A stretch of 64,000 bases of DNA from Chloroflexota bacterium (GTDB lineage: Bacteria > Chloroflexota > Limnocylindria > Limnocylindrales > CSP1-4), in NCBI GenBank assembly GCA_019637815.1, contig JAHBUZ010000002.1:1-64000 (forward strand). Direction: 5' to 3'. The notes beneath the pieces are model-generated. The model was given only the letters and a program-made list of their open reading frames with translations. It made no database searches and had not been told where the DNA came from. This document shows, piece by piece, positions 18,140 through 27,280 of this stretch; position 1 is the stretch's first letter; each line of letters opens with the position of its first letter. The position numbers and the translations under genes were made by a program.

Positions 18140-20509
18140 TCAGGTGACGAGGTACATCACCGCGTAGCCGAGCAGCTCGGTGACGACCAGGCCCACACCG
18201 ATCCGGATCGCCCACGCGGCGGGCACCGACACACAGCCCACGATGGTCACGTACTCCTGCCCGCCACCGCAGCGGGATGGCGGGGGCCCCTGTGGCGCTC
18301 CGCCACCGGGTGGCCGGGCGCCGGGCGGATACCGGCGGATCGAGCCATCCGGATGCACGTGCCAGGTGTTGGGCCCGTTGGGTCCCGTGATGCGCGGGGG
18401 CGGCGGCAGGTGCTTGATGGAACCCCAGGCGATCTTGCCGTTGACGCCGCCGAGCCCCGGGTCGAGGACGGCTCGGGTCATCCCGGTCCGTGGGTCCACC
18501 TCCCACCAGGCGAGCGCGGACGCCGCGTCACCGGGGACCAGCGCCAGGCGACCCGCGTCGAGCGTGGACCGCAGGACCGTGCTGCCGACCGCCGACCGAT
18601 GGCTCGCGTCCAGGAGCGACAACGGCAGGTCGGTGAAGCTCGCGCCGACGGGCACGATGGGCGTGTCGCTGAGTCCCGCCAGCTGGCGCTGCGCGACGAC
18701 GCTCTCGAGCGCTGACTGGAGCGCGCCGTACCAGATCGTCCGCTGCACGGCATCCGGGACCGACGACCGATCCCGGGCGACCACGCGCAGGTCATCGATG
18801 AGCAGGTCCGTGCTCAGCGAGAACATGCCCTCGACGGCAGGGTCCTGGCCGAGGTCCACGAGCGTGACACGGGGCGCGTCCACCCACGCCCGGACCCGAC
18901 CGGGCTCGTCGAGCGCCGGGATGGCCACCTGCTCCGAACCCGTCACCAGCACCTGGGTGCCCGCCGCCACGGGATACAGCAGGTCGCCGAGGGGGTGTTG
19001 CGTGGCGGTCGCCGGGTCGGAAAGGAGGCGGTACAGGAAATCCGCTGCCACGCCCCGTCGGACCGCCGCGACGTACGGGTCAGCGCCACCCGTGGACACG
19101 AGGAGCTGCTGGATGACGCCCATGGCCAACGGCCCGGCCGTGTCCTCCGGCAGCGGCGCCAGCTGCTCGGCCTCCAGCGTCTCGGCGTCTGCGAGCGCTG
19201 GCGGGATCCGGTCCACCAGCCAGTGGGTGGCGGAGACGTCGGGTCGTCCCGGGACGTGACGCGTGACCACGACCCGGAGCCTGACGAGCGGTGGTGCATC
19301 GACCTCGTCGCCGAACAGGTCCGTGCCACGGCCCCCGACCTCGAACGCCGATCCCTTGGTCGTCTCGCCGTCCACGAGCAGGATGGGCGTCCAGGACCGG
19401 GTGCCGCTGAGCACCTCGGTGATGGTGCCGCCCAGCCCTTCGACGCTCGGCTGGAAGTACAGGAACCGCTGCTGGCGGGCCGCGGTCAGCGCCTCCACCG
19501 TGTCATCGAGGACCACCTGGTCGGTGACGGAGCTGCCAACGAGGGAGCTCGCGATCAGCTGGGTGCGCAGGGTATGACGCAGATCATCCGGCGCCGCGTC
19601 GAGGATGCCGGTCGGCGCGGTCAGCGTCTCCCCCGGGTCGCTGTCGACGAGCGTGGGGTCGAGGTCCCGCCAACCGGTCCCCCAGCGGACCTGGACCCAC
19701 ACATGCGAGCGCACCTCGGGCGCGAGATCCGCCAGCTGCTCCGCGGTCATCGAGTCAAGCCGATCGCCCAGGGCGAGCCGGACGCGTGCGTCGTCGCGGC
19801 GGGCGCGATCCCCGAGCGCGGTCACATCCAGGGAGCCGATGGCCGCCGCGCGGCCGTCCTGGAGCGGGACCGCGGGGCCCTGGAACACCCGCTCGAGCAC
19901 CTGGGCGGCCATGGCGTCATCCAGCTCACCCGTGACGAGGCGCGTGGTGAAGCGCATCCGGTCGAGCAGCGTGCGGAGCAGGAGCGCCCGATCCCATGCG
20001 TTCCCGGAACGTGCCGCCAGGGCCCCCTCCGGGCCGCGCAGGATGCCCGGGTACACGTCGAGCCTGATGTGGTCACGGACGAACGCGAACGTGGCATCGA
20101 GGTCACCCTGGAGGGATTCGGCCAGGACGGGCACGCGCCAGTGGGCGATCGCCAGGGAGTCGACCTGGTCCGCCGCCGCCGCGGCCGCCGCGGCCAGGAG
20201 GTCCGGATCGGCGGGCAGCACGGGTGGCGCGAGCACCAGCCCTTCGATCAGGGTGAGCTCGTCATCGTGGGGCATCACCGGGAGCGCGATCACCGGCTGC
20301 GGCTGCGGGCTGGCGGCGGGTCCCGTCGAGGGTCCCGGCACGACCGACGCGGTGGGCACGACCGATGCGCCGGGCACGGCCGATCCGGCTGGGCTCGCGT
20401 CCTGGCCTGCCGCGGTGCCAGGCAGCATGAGCGGCACCACGAGGGCTGCGACCAGGAGCGAGGCGGTTGCCGGGATGAGCGCCCGGCGGATGCCGGGTCG
20501 GACGGCCAT
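18140..20509 (-). CDS. exported transglutaminase-fold protein lacking the catalytic Cys (paralog of 234-2495)
   Basis: A 789-residue protein. ATG 20509 lies 7 bases after AGGAGGT and opens a signal peptide (about 1-35). A low-complexity Ala/Ser/Pro spacer follows (about 36-75). The transglutaminase-like core shows RSGNAWDRALLL with Ala171 where the catalytic Cys should be, His269 in HVWVQV and Asp282/284 in WRDLDPT. The C-terminal region includes a Pro/Gly-rich linker and a final 43-residue cassette with Cys747-x11-Cys759 (GGGQEYVTIVGC) and a hydrophobic end. The cassette has the same length and Cys spacing as in 234-2495. Loss of the Cys in both paralogs argues for a conserved non-enzymatic role, for example binding or presentation at the cell surface. 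Confidence 0.75.
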   Translation of the reverse strand: MAVRPGIRRALIPATASLLVAALVVPLMLPGTAAGQDASPAGSAVPGASVVPTASVVPGPSTGPAASPQPQPVIALPVMPHDDELTLIEGLVLAPPVLPADPDLLAAAAAAAADQVDSLAIAHWRVPVLAESLQGDLDATFAFVRDHIRLDVYPGILRGPEGALAARSGNAWDRALLLRTLLDRMRFTTRLVTGELDDAMAAQVLERVFQGPAVPLQDGRAAAIGSLDVTALGDRARRDDARVRLALGDRLDSMTAEQLADLAPEVRSHVWVQVRWGTGWRDLDPTLVDSDPGETLTAPTGILDAAPDDLRHTLRTQLIASSLVGSSVTDQVVLDDTVEALTAARQQRFLYFQPSVEGLGGTITEVLSGTRSWTPILLVDGETTKGSAFEVGGRGTDLFGDEVDAPPLVRLRVVVTRHVPGRPDVSATHWLVDRIPPALADAETLEAEQLAPLPEDTAGPLAMGVIQQLLVSTGGADPYVAAVRRGVAADFLYRLLSDPATATQHPLGDLLYPVAAGTQVLVTGSEQVAIPALDEPGRVRAWVDAPRVTLVDLGQDPAVEGMFSLSTDLLIDDLRVVARDRSSVPDAVQRTIWYGALQSALESVVAQRQLAGLSDTPIVPVGASFTDLPLSLLDASHRSAVGSTVLRSTLDAGRLALVPGDAASALAWWEVDPRTGMTRAVLDPGLGGVNGKIAWGSIKHLPPPPRITGPNGPNTWHVHPDGSIRRYPPGARPPGGGAPQGPPPSRCGGGQEYVTIVGCVSVPAAWAIRIGVGLVVTELLGYAVMYLVT

Positions 20510-20553
20510 CGAGAGCACCTCCTGCGACAGGCCGGCAGTGTACGCCCGTCGGG

Positions 20554-21678
20554 TCAGTCGACCGTCAGGGTCGTCACCAGCTCCGTCGTGGTCACACCCG
20601 CGAGCCCGATCGTGAGCCGGACGTCGTGCGGACCCGGCCCGAGTGCCTCCGGCAGCTCGAGGGTCGCTGACTGGCCGCGCCGGATGTAGAACCCCGACTC
20701 GGCGCCCAGGTCGGCGGCTCGCACGGCGACCCCCGCCTCCCCCGGACTCGGGTTGCGGAGCAGCAGGCGTGCCGGGTCGAGCGGCAGGCCATCGATGGTC
20801 CCGCCGAGCGCGGTGAGGTATCGCGAGACCGGTCCCCCGTGTCCGAGCAGCAGCGTCCCGGTGCTCTCGCCACCCTCGGTCGGTCCCGGGCCCACCGTCA
20901 TCGGTTCCGGCCAGTAGCGTCCCACGAGGATCCGCAGGTCGGCGAGGGGATCGGGACGATCGCCGGCAAGGAGCCCGGCCACCCGTTCCGCGAGCAGCGT
21001 GACGCCCGCCTGGAGCTGTGCCGCACCGAGCGACGCGCTGGCACGGCCCACCGGATGGGGGCCGTAGATGCCCACGATGGGCGTGTCGTCGTCCGGAGGG
21101 AGCGCGTCGAGGTCCACCAGCTCGGGGGTGATGGCGAGCATCCACGACGTCTCGGTGATGGAGCCGTGGTCCACGACCACCGGCCAGTCGGTGCCCAGCG
21201 CCGCGCTGAGCGCCGCGTTCAGCTCCAGGTAGCACAGCGCCATGGCCCGGAACCTCGGCTCGCCGGCCGCGTTGCGTCGCGTCTCCACCTCGTGGCACAC
21301 GCGCTTCAGGAGGTGGAGCAGGTCGAGCGGTGCGTGGCCCGTGTGGACGACCACGACGCGTGCCCCGGCATCCGCCAGCTGCTCCACCGTGGAACGTGCC
21401 ACGGCCTCCACGAGCGTCGCGTCATAACGCAGGCTCCATGGCAGATGGAGCGTGCCCATGGTCACGATGCTCGGCGGCAGGACCACGCCGCCGACGAGGG
21501 ACGCGGCGTCCGTCACGACGCGCTCCGCGGTGACGCTGTCCGTGCCGAACGGCAGATGCGGGGCGTGGTACTCCACGGCGCCCATGGGCAGCCAGGCCAC
21601 CGGCGCGCGGGCCATCGCCGCCGCCACCTCCGTCGGGCGGAGCGCGGCGAGCCGGACCTCGCGGCCCGCGGAGGACAT
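20554..21678 (-). CDS. creatininase-family metal-dependent amidase
   Basis: A 374-residue protein of the creatininase superfamily, here with an extra C-terminal beta-rich domain (roughly 255-374) absent from the usual 240-260-residue enzymes. ATG 21678 is preferred (GGGAG upstream). Expected metal ligands are visible: Glu in PMGAVEYHAPHLPFGTD, the following His and Asp, His in VHTGHAP and Glu in SITETSWM. Relatives open cyclic amides (creatinine) or remove formamide groups; the natural substrate here is unknown. It lies 25 bases downstream of the SDR gene at 21704-22414 and probably shares its transcript. Confidence 0.82.
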   Translation of the reverse strand: MSSAGREVRLAALRPTEVAAAMARAPVAWLPMGAVEYHAPHLPFGTDSVTAERVVTDAASLVGGVVLPPSIVTMGTLHLPWSLRYDATLVEAVARSTVEQLADAGARVVVVHTGHAPLDLLHLLKRVCHEVETRRNAAGEPRFRAMALCYLELNAALSAALGTDWPVVVDHGSITETSWMLAITPELVDLDALPPDDDTPIVGIYGPHPVGRASASLGAAQLQAGVTLLAERVAGLLAGDRPDPLADLRILVGRYWPEPMTVGPGPTEGGESTGTLLLGHGGPVSRYLTALGGTIDGLPLDPARLLLRNPSPGEAGVAVRAADLGAESGFYIRRGQSATLELPEALGPGPHDVRLTIGLAGVTTTELVTTLTVD

Positions 21679-21703
21679 CCCGATGCTCCCGGTCGTGGCC
21701 GGC

Positions 21704-22414
21704 TCAGTCGACCAGGAAGCCACCGTTGATGTCCGTGACCTCGCCGGTGATGTATCCGGCATGCTCGGAGGCGAGGAACGCCACCAGCGCCGCGACCTCG
21801 TCGGGCCGGCCGAAGCGACCCACCGGGATGCGCGACACGAGATCCCGCTGGTCGGCGATCATGTCGGTGTCGATGAGCGTGGGCGCGAGCGCGTTCGCGG
21901 TGATGCCCTTCGACGCGTACTCGTTGGCGATCGACTTGACGAGCGTCATGAGGCCGGCCTTGGACACCGCGTACGCGGCGACGCTCCGGGCACCGCCCGC
22001 CTTGCCGGCGCTCGACCCGATGGCCACGATCCGGCCATAGCCCTGCTCGCGCATGCCGGGCAGCACCCGCCGGGCACACAGGAAACCGCCCGTGAGATTG
22101 ATGGCGAGGGTCCGGTCCCACAGCTCGCGCGTCGTCTCCTCGAACGGCACGATGGGGAAGATGCCGGCGTTGATGACGAGCACCGAGATGGGACCCAGGG
22201 TCTGCTCCACGGACGTCATCGCCGCGTCGATGGCGGCCTCGTCGCTCACGTCACAGGCCACACCCAGGATGCCCGGGTGCTCCGGTGCGGCGAGGTCGAG
22301 GGCGGCGACCCTGGCGCCGTTCCCGGACAGCGTCGTCGCGATCGCCTGCCCGATGCCGCGTGCCGCGCCGGTGACCACGGCCACCCGTCCGGCCAGGCCA
22401 TCCACCTGGATCAT
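21704..22414 (-). CDS. SDR family NAD(P)-dependent oxidoreductase
   Basis: A 236-residue classical short-chain dehydrogenase. ATG 22414 has GGAGGGGGC upstream; the much longer frame beyond it is a shadow of the divergent isomerase gene. Cofactor motif TGAARGIG (about residues 15-22), NAG (VINAGIF), catalytic Ser in IGSSAGK and YAVSK. ITGEVTDINGGFLVD at the end is typical of sugar or 3-ketoacyl dehydrogenases. The divergent partner at 22595 is a sugar isomerase/epimerase-type gene, suggesting sugar oxidation. Confidence 0.9.
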   Translation of the reverse strand: MIQVDGLAGRVAVVTGAARGIGQAIATTLSGNGARVAALDLAAPEHPGILGVACDVSDEAAIDAAMTSVEQTLGPISVLVINAGIFPIVPFEETTRELWDRTLAINLTGGFLCARRVLPGMREQGYGRIVAIGSSAGKAGGARSVAAYAVSKAGLMTLVKSIANEYASKGITANALAPTLIDTDMIADQRDLVSRIPVGRFGRPDEVAALVAFLASEHAGYITGEVTDINGGFLVD

Positions 22415-22498
22415 CCGCTGCCCCCTCCATTTCCTCGTCCACCGCTGCCGGTCATCGGCCGCGGTCCCTCGTGCGACCCCTGCAGGATCGTCTGGTGA

Positions 22499-22507
22499 CG
22501 TTTCCAG
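22499..22507 (+). promoter_or_regulatory. putative operator half, CGTTTCCAG motif, site C
   Basis: CGTTTCCAG in the 180-bp divergent region between the SDR (22414) and isomerase (22595) genes. It matches sites A and B in the 9-base core only, so confidence is lower. Confidence 0.35.
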
Positions 22508-22594
22508 CGCCACGCTACCATACCGCCACCGGTCGTCGTCCCGGCTCGGACGACGCCGCTGCCCATGCCTGGGTGACGCGAGGAGGCGGTCCGC

Positions 22595-23506
22595 GTGCGG
22601 GTCGGCATCGACAGCTACTCCTACCATCGGCGCTACGGTGAGCTGCGTGCGGGTGAGCGGGATCCGGGCGCTGCCGTGTGGCCCCTGGTGCCCGCGCCGG
22701 TCCTCGCGCACGCCCGGGACCTCGGTGTGGACGACCTGTTCCTCGAGACCTGCTATCTCCCGGAGCCGGAGACCATCGATGGCCCCATGCTCGAGGCGGG
22801 TCCGGTCCGGGTCGGTTTCTCGTGGGGCCATCCATGGCCCGATGGCGCGTTCCACGGGCTCGACGGCGGTCGGACCCCGGCCGCGGAGGACCACCTCGCC
22901 CGCTGGATCGATGCCGCGGCTCGGCTCGGCCATCCGGTCATGCGCATCACGCTCGGCAGCCCTGCCTCGCGAGGCACCGAGCCTGCGTCCGTGCTCGTGG
23001 GCCGGCTCATCGAGCCCACCCGGCGCGCCGCCGAGCGAGCGGAGGCGGTGGGGCTCTCCCTGGCCATCGAGAACCACGGTGATCTGCGTGCGGAGGACGT
23101 GCTGGAGGTCATCGAGCGGACCGGTGCCTCGAACCTCGGTGTCACCCTCGACAACGTCAATCTCATCCGGGTCGGCGACGACATGATCGAGGGGACCCGG
23201 ATGCTGGCGCCAAGGACCCTGCTGGTGCAGCTCAAGGACCATCCGCCGACCCCGGATCCCACGGTCTGGGGTGGCCCCATCTCGGTGGCGCTCGGCGAGG
23301 GCGTGGCGCCACTCCGCCGGATCCTCGATGTCCTTGGCACGGCCGGGTTCGATGGCCCGGTCTGCGTGGAGCTCGCCTCGCTCGGCAGCGAGCAGGTGGA
23401 TGAGCTCGCGATGATCGAGTGCAGCGTCGCATGGCTGCGCGACAACGTCCCGGGGGCCGGCTCGGCCGTCGGATCCATCCAGTCCCAGGAGGCGATGCAT
23501 GGCTGA
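22595..23506 (+). CDS. sugar phosphate isomerase/epimerase (xylose isomerase-like TIM barrel)
   Basis: A 303-residue TIM barrel of the AP-endonuclease-2/xylose-isomerase-like family. GTG 22595 follows GAGGAGG. The metal and acid residues expected of the family are present: Glu in LFLETCYL, Glu in AIENHGD, His in QLKDHPP and Glu in VCVELASL. Members interconvert keto and aldo sugars or epimerise keto sugars and inosose. The gene overlaps the next one by 8 bases, and with the amidohydrolase and SDR that follow (23499, 24384) it forms a small catabolic operon. Confidence 0.87.
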   Translation: MRVGIDSYSYHRRYGELRAGERDPGAAVWPLVPAPVLAHARDLGVDDLFLETCYLPEPETIDGPMLEAGPVRVGFSWGHPWPDGAFHGLDGGRTPAAEDHLARWIDAAARLGHPVMRITLGSPASRGTEPASVLVGRLIEPTRRAAERAEAVGLSLAIENHGDLRAEDVLEVIERTGASNLGVTLDNVNLIRVGDDMIEGTRMLAPRTLLVQLKDHPPTPDPTVWGGPISVALGEGVAPLRRILDVLGTAGFDGPVCVELASLGSEQVDELAMIECSVAWLRDNVPGAGSAVGSIQSQEAMHG

Positions 23507-24368
23507 GCTCCCGTTCGTCGACACCCACGTCCACTTCTCGGACCTCCAGGACCCGAACCTCCACTACTCGTGGCTCCAGCCGGGCTGGAAGCACCCGTTC
23601 CTGGGCGATATCGAGGCCATCCAGGCGCAGCGCTACTGGGCGGACGAGTACGTCGCGGAGACCCGCTTCACGAACGTCAGCAAGTCCATCCATGTCCAGG
23701 CGGCGCTGGGCATCGCGGATCCCGTCGAGGAGACCAGGTGGCTCCAGGCGTTCGCCGACCGGCTGGGTCACCCGCACGGTATCGTCGCGGAGTGCCATCT
23801 TGCCCAGCCGGACGCGGCATCGGTCCTCGAGCGGCACATGCAGTACCCCAACATGCGCGGCGTGCGTGACTTCGGGGCGGGCGACTACCCGCGTGACCCG
23901 GCATGGCGCGCGGGCTACGCGCTGCTCGAGCAGTACGACCTGGTGCCCTGTCTCGATTCGTCGCCCGAGACCTACCCCTCCATCAAGGACCTTGCGCTCG
24001 CCTTCCCGGGCATCACCATCTCGCTCGACCACGCGGGCTTCCCGCGCCAGCGGGACGCGGCGTACTTCGCGATGTGGAAGCAGGCGCTGGCTGACCTCGC
24101 CGAGGCGCCCAACGTGGTCATCAAGATCTCCGGCCTGGGCATGGGCGACAACCGCTGGACGGTGGACTCCATCCGGCCGTGGGTGCTCACGTGCATCGAG
24201 ACCTTCGGGGTCGAGCGCAGCTTCTTCGGCACGAACTGGCCCGTGGACCGGATGTACTCCAGCTATCCGGATGTCGTGAACGCCTACGCCGCGATCATCA
24301 GCGGCTTCTCGCGCGACGAGCAGGTCGCCCTGTTCTCGGGCAACGCGGAACGCATCTTCCGGATCTGA
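23499..24368 (+). CDS. amidohydrolase-2 family hydrolase (sugar lactonase-like)
   Basis: A 289-residue TIM-barrel hydrolase of the amidohydrolase-2 family, whose relatives include L-fucono-1,5-lactonase and 2-pyrone-4,6-dicarboxylate hydrolase. Metal motif VDTHVHF near residues 7-13, His in ISLDHAGFP and Asp in FGTNWPVDRMYSSY near the C-terminus. Its 5' end overlaps the isomerase gene by 8 bases, indicating coupled translation. With the SDR at 24384 it fits a pathway of sugar oxidation to a lactone followed by hydrolysis. A 3' remnant of a second gene of this family lies at about 27281-27430. Confidence 0.85.
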   Translation: MAELPFVDTHVHFSDLQDPNLHYSWLQPGWKHPFLGDIEAIQAQRYWADEYVAETRFTNVSKSIHVQAALGIADPVEETRWLQAFADRLGHPHGIVAECHLAQPDAASVLERHMQYPNMRGVRDFGAGDYPRDPAWRAGYALLEQYDLVPCLDSSPETYPSIKDLALAFPGITISLDHAGFPRQRDAAYFAMWKQALADLAEAPNVVIKISGLGMGDNRWTVDSIRPWVLTCIETFGVERSFFGTNWPVDRMYSSYPDVVNAYAAIISGFSRDEQVALFSGNAERIFRI

Positions 24369-24383
24369 GCGACGGACTGCTTC

Positions 24384-25142
24384 ATGGATCCGATGCGCAC
24401 GGTGGTCGTGACCGGTGCCGGCAGCGGTATCGGCCAGGCCACCGCGCTGCTGCTGCTCGAGCGTGGCCAGCCCGTGCTGGCCACGGACATCGCCGCGGAC
24501 GCCCTCGGGCCGGTGGCCGATGCCGGTGCGCGGGTGATCGCGACCGACCTGTCGGATGCGGCCGGGCGAGCGCGGCTGGTGGCGGCCATCGATGACGGGC
24601 CGCCACCCACGGGCCTCGTCAACGCGGCGGGCCGGATCGTCCTGCGGCCCATCACCGAGGTGTCGGTCGACGACTTCCGGAGCGTGTTCGCGACCAACGC
24701 GGAGTCGACCTTCTTCCTGTGTCAGGCGATGGGGTCACGGATGACGTCCGGTGGGTCCATCGTCAACTTCTCGTCCCCGTCGGCCAAGTTCGTGGCGACC
24801 ACGGAGGCGGCCGTGTACGCCGCGACCAAGGCGGCCATCTCCCAGGTCACCCGATCGTTCGCGATGGCATACGCTGACCTCCCCGGTGGCTCGATCCGGG
24901 TGAATGCGCTCTCGCCGGGCATCACGGACACCCCGATGCAGTCGCGAGTGCTCGATGAGGTCTCGGTCTCGCGCGGCATCAGCCGGGCGCAGCTGGAGGA
25001 GGGCCGGCTCGCCACCGTCCCGATGCGTCGGACCGCGCCACCGGTCGAGATGGCCGGCTGGGTGGTGTGGCTGCTGTCGGATGCGGCGCGCTACATGACC
25101 GGCCAGGTGCTCAACGTGGATGGCGGCATGGTGATGTGGTGA
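24384..25142 (+). CDS. SDR family NAD(P)-dependent oxidoreductase
   Basis: A 252-residue classical SDR. TGAGSGIG near residues 10-17, NAAG (LVNAAGRI), Ser in NFSSPSAK and YAATK. The C-terminus (GQVLNVDGGMVMW) is standard for the class. It lies 15 bases after the lactonase-like gene in the same direction, so is the last gene of the 22595-25142 operon. Probable role: oxidation of a sugar or sugar acid. Immediately after its stop the sequence changes character and a degraded region begins. Confidence 0.9.
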   Translation: MDPMRTVVVTGAGSGIGQATALLLLERGQPVLATDIAADALGPVADAGARVIATDLSDAAGRARLVAAIDDGPPPTGLVNAAGRIVLRPITEVSVDDFRSVFATNAESTFFLCQAMGSRMTSGGSIVNFSSPSAKFVATTEAAVYAATKAAISQVTRSFAMAYADLPGGSIRVNALSPGITDTPMQSRVLDEVSVSRGISRAQLEEGRLATVPMRRTAPPVEMAGWVVWLLSDAARYMTGQVLNVDGGMVMW

Positions 25143-25169
25143 GCGGCGGCGTCGTGTTCGGGGATCCGA

Positions 25170-25612
25170 GGCTCCGCATGCACTCTGGCAGCAGGCCAGC
25201 AACGCGCTGACAGAGCCGCGCAGCAGGTCGCCCGCGACGGCCTGCGCACGGTCGGCAGGTTCGGCAAGCGCCGCTCCACCACCGAACACCACACTGCTCG
25301 GGCCTTCGCCCAAGACGCCGAGCAGCGACTGACAAGCGCGTGGGGCGAGCCGCGCCCCGCTGGAACGAGAACAGCGCGGTGTGGGTCGAGCGCGTGGCCA
25401 GGCCCCGCATCGACGCCGACGCGCGCGTGATCGAGGCGACCGAGCAGTACGAGGCCGCAGCGAACGCCGTGCGCAAGACGCTGGAACCCGACGACCTGCC
25501 GCGCCTAGGCATCTACGCCCGCATCTTCGGCACCGAGGCAGTAGTGAACGACCGCCGATCCTCGGCCGACGACTGCACGGCCGGAGACAGACAGCCGATC
25601 CATCACCTGTGA
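25170..25612 (+). pseudogene. frameshifted coding remnant of unknown origin
   Basis: Two protein-like stretches sit in different frames. About 25200-25335 reads RAAQQVARDGLRTVGRFG, then KRRSTTEHH and AFAQDAEQRLTSAWGE. After a frame change, 25340-25612 reads RWNENSAVWVERVARP, then an amphipathic helix with EQYEAAANAVRKTLE and RLGIYARIFGTEAV. The composition (charged helices, Arg/Gln-rich) suggests a part of one larger protein, possibly of plasmid or conjugation type, but I cannot identify it. No start or Shine-Dalgarno supports either part as a gene. It marks the left side of the scar at 25.1-27.6 kb. Confidence 0.45.
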
Positions 25613-26370
25613 GACCCGTTCGCGCTGCCGTGTTGCTGCGCAAGGCCGCCCAGAAACATGGCTACCCCACGGCGGTAGGCTCCCTCCGGATCACTCGCCA
25701 ACCCGGTTGCCTCGCCGAGCGCTTGTGACACACGAGACGCAATGGGGAATCGGTCGGGATCGCCGATCGCGGCGATGAGCGTGGGTTCGATGCTCGACCA
25801 CCAGCTCGTGTCGTCGTGTTCGGCTGCCTCGCGTGAGCGTTGGGTCGCCAGTGCCGTTCGCGCGGTTCCTTCGACGAGAGCGAGCAGCGCGGTGAGGGTG
25901 TGTTCCAACTCGATGTCGGTCATGCCGATCCCGTCGAGGGCGCGCAGTTCGACCTCGTACTTCGTCGTGGCACCGGGACCGGGGACTGGGCGGCCGGATG
26001 AGATGTCGGTGATCCACGGGTGCGCTTGGCAATTGTTCCAGTTTGCTTCGGCGATGGAGGTCACTCTGATGCGCCAGTCTGCGTCGGCGGGGATCTTGGT
26101 GCTGGCGTAGGTCGATCCGGCCACATGATCGAGCATGAGTTCGACGAGCTCTGCGTGCCCGCCGATGTGGGGGTAGAGGGCCATTGCTGTGACTCCTGCC
26201 TCGGATGCGAGTCGTCTGATCGTCACCGCGTCGAGACCTTCCCGGTCTGCAAGGCCCACCGCGAGTTCGGTGACGCTCTTCGTACTGAGACCGCTGCGCG
26301 GACTCGCCGCAGCTCCGCGCCACAGCAGGCCGATCAGTTCGAGTTCGTCCACTCCGGCACGTTTGGCCAT
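25603..26370 (-). CDS. TetR/AcrR family transcriptional regulator
   Basis: A 255-residue regulator from ATG 26370; the frame can be extended to 26412 but that would overlap the promoter. The N-terminal helix-turn-helix is visible: SVTELAVGLADREGLDAVTI followed by RRLASEAGVTAMALYPHIGG, then a long helical ligand domain of the TetR_C type. It is divergent from the VOC gene at 26428, with about 57 bases between starts, and likely represses both. Third codon positions are less GC-rich than in flanking genes, indicating transfer from elsewhere. Confidence 0.83.
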   Translation of the reverse strand: MAKRAGVDELELIGLLWRGAAASPRSGLSTKSVTELAVGLADREGLDAVTIRRLASEAGVTAMALYPHIGGHAELVELMLDHVAGSTYASTKIPADADWRIRVTSIAEANWNNCQAHPWITDISSGRPVPGPGATTKYEVELRALDGIGMTDIELEHTLTALLALVEGTARTALATQRSREAAEHDDTSWWSSIEPTLIAAIGDPDRFPIASRVSQALGEATGLASDPEGAYRRGVAMFLGGLAQQHGSANGSHR

Positions 26371-26385
26371 GTCACCCGCTGACTC

Positions 26386-26398
26386 TACAATGTATACT
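26386..26398. promoter_or_regulatory. divergent promoter between TetR and VOC genes
   Basis: TATACA on the minus strand (26391-26396) and TATACT on the plus strand (26393-26398) are good overlapping -10 elements around the palindrome GTATAC. The -35 regions are weak. A TetR operator is likely here, but I see no long inverted repeat. Confidence 0.45.
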
Positions 26399-26427
26399 AC
26401 AGCGTGAATCATACCAGAAGGGTGCCC

Positions 26428-26838
26428 ATGCGCTTCAGCCAGTTCGCGATCTCCCTCAACGTCGCCGACGTCGCCGCATCAGCTCAGTTCGCCACGGAAA
26501 TGCTGGGCTTCGCCGAACAGATGACCGCCGACGGCTTCTGCTCGTTGGCACACTCCGAGACGGGCACCAACCTCATCTTCCTCAGGGTGGGACTGGAGTC
26601 GTTCCGACCCGCATCTGTCGCTGGAGCCGCAGACGGCATGCTTCTCGTGTTCACGGTCGACGATCTCGACGACCAGTTCGACCGGCTCGTTGCGAACGGC
26701 GCAAGCGTCGTGACGCGACCAGAAACCGAGCCATGGGGCGAGCGCTACTGCCAGTTCTCCGATCCCAACGGCGTCATCTACCAACTGGTGCAGTGGGTCG
26801 AGACACCCGATCCGCAGTACGCCAACATCACGCCTTAG
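26428..26838 (+). CDS. VOC superfamily (glyoxalase/bleomycin-resistance-like) protein
   Basis: A 136-residue single VOC protein. ATG 26428 with AGAAGGG upstream is preferred to GTG 26404, which would overlap the -10. Fold markers: ISLNVADVAASAQFATEML at the N-terminus, FTVDDLDDQFDRLVANGA in the middle and FSDPNGVIYQLVQWVE near the end. The first His ligand of metal-dependent members is not apparent (FAISLNV), so it may bind a small molecule or be a metal-free relative. Its pairing with a divergent TetR regulator suggests inducible detoxification or antibiotic sequestration. Codon use resembles the TetR gene and differs from the surrounding chromosome. Confidence 0.8.
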   Translation: MRFSQFAISLNVADVAASAQFATEMLGFAEQMTADGFCSLAHSETGTNLIFLRVGLESFRPASVAGAADGMLLVFTVDDLDDQFDRLVANGASVVTRPETEPWGERYCQFSDPNGVIYQLVQWVETPDPQYANITP

Positions 26839-26966
26839 GAAGGCAGGCAGGGTGAAACCTCGCTTCAGATGCCCCTAGATCGTTGATCGTATGCGGCAAC
26901 GCCCTACCGAGGTTCGCGGCGCGAGGGGGAGCGGATCAGTTCGACTCCCGCGCCTTTGCCAGGTGA

Positions 26967-27280
26967 TCACCGCGTCTTCGCCCACAACCGTGCCCGATGC
27001 ACTCCGAACTGTCTTGCCAGAGTGACCACGCTACGCCCTGTGCGAGGGCTGTTCGCAGAGCGCCCACTTCCTCATCCGTGAGGCGTGTTCGAGGTCGTTT
27101 CTTTGGTTCCGCCGCGGTGCCGATCAACGGGTCGTCGGCCCCCTCCTCGGACCTTGCCTCGGCGCGGATGCCCTGATTCCACGCGGAAACCAGCCGCTCG
27201 ACCCGTGGTCGCCTGTTCCCGCAACGGTCCGTTGCCTCCGCCTGGAGCGGTGACGATCCAGTGGACGAGATGCTCTACCT
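26967..27280 (-). pseudogene. C-terminal remnant of a recombinase/resolvase-like protein, frameshifted
   Basis: On the minus strand one frame reads CGNRRPRVERLVSAWNQG, then RAEARSEEGADDP and RPRTRLTDEEVGALRTALAQ. The frame then breaks near 27028, and the next frame continues with SVVTLARQFGVHRARLWAKT and a stop at 26967-26969. The LTDEEV helix plus the VVTLARQFGVHRARLW helix form a helix-turn-helix like the DNA-binding tail of serine recombinases. No start or catalytic domain is left. It is evidence that a mobile element once entered here; the exact family is uncertain. Confidence 0.5.

Noticed and set aside
20839..21729. Open frame on the plus strand opposite the creatininase gene
   Set aside because: Low-complexity, His/Arg-rich translation without a ribosome site; the minus frame has all metal ligands of its family.
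26905..26962. tRNA-like 3' end (TTCGACTCCCGC followed by GCCA) near the recombinase remnant, a possible attachment site
   Set aside because: No acceptor partner, anticodon arm or D-arm can be folded upstream, and no second copy was seen at the other side of the scar.
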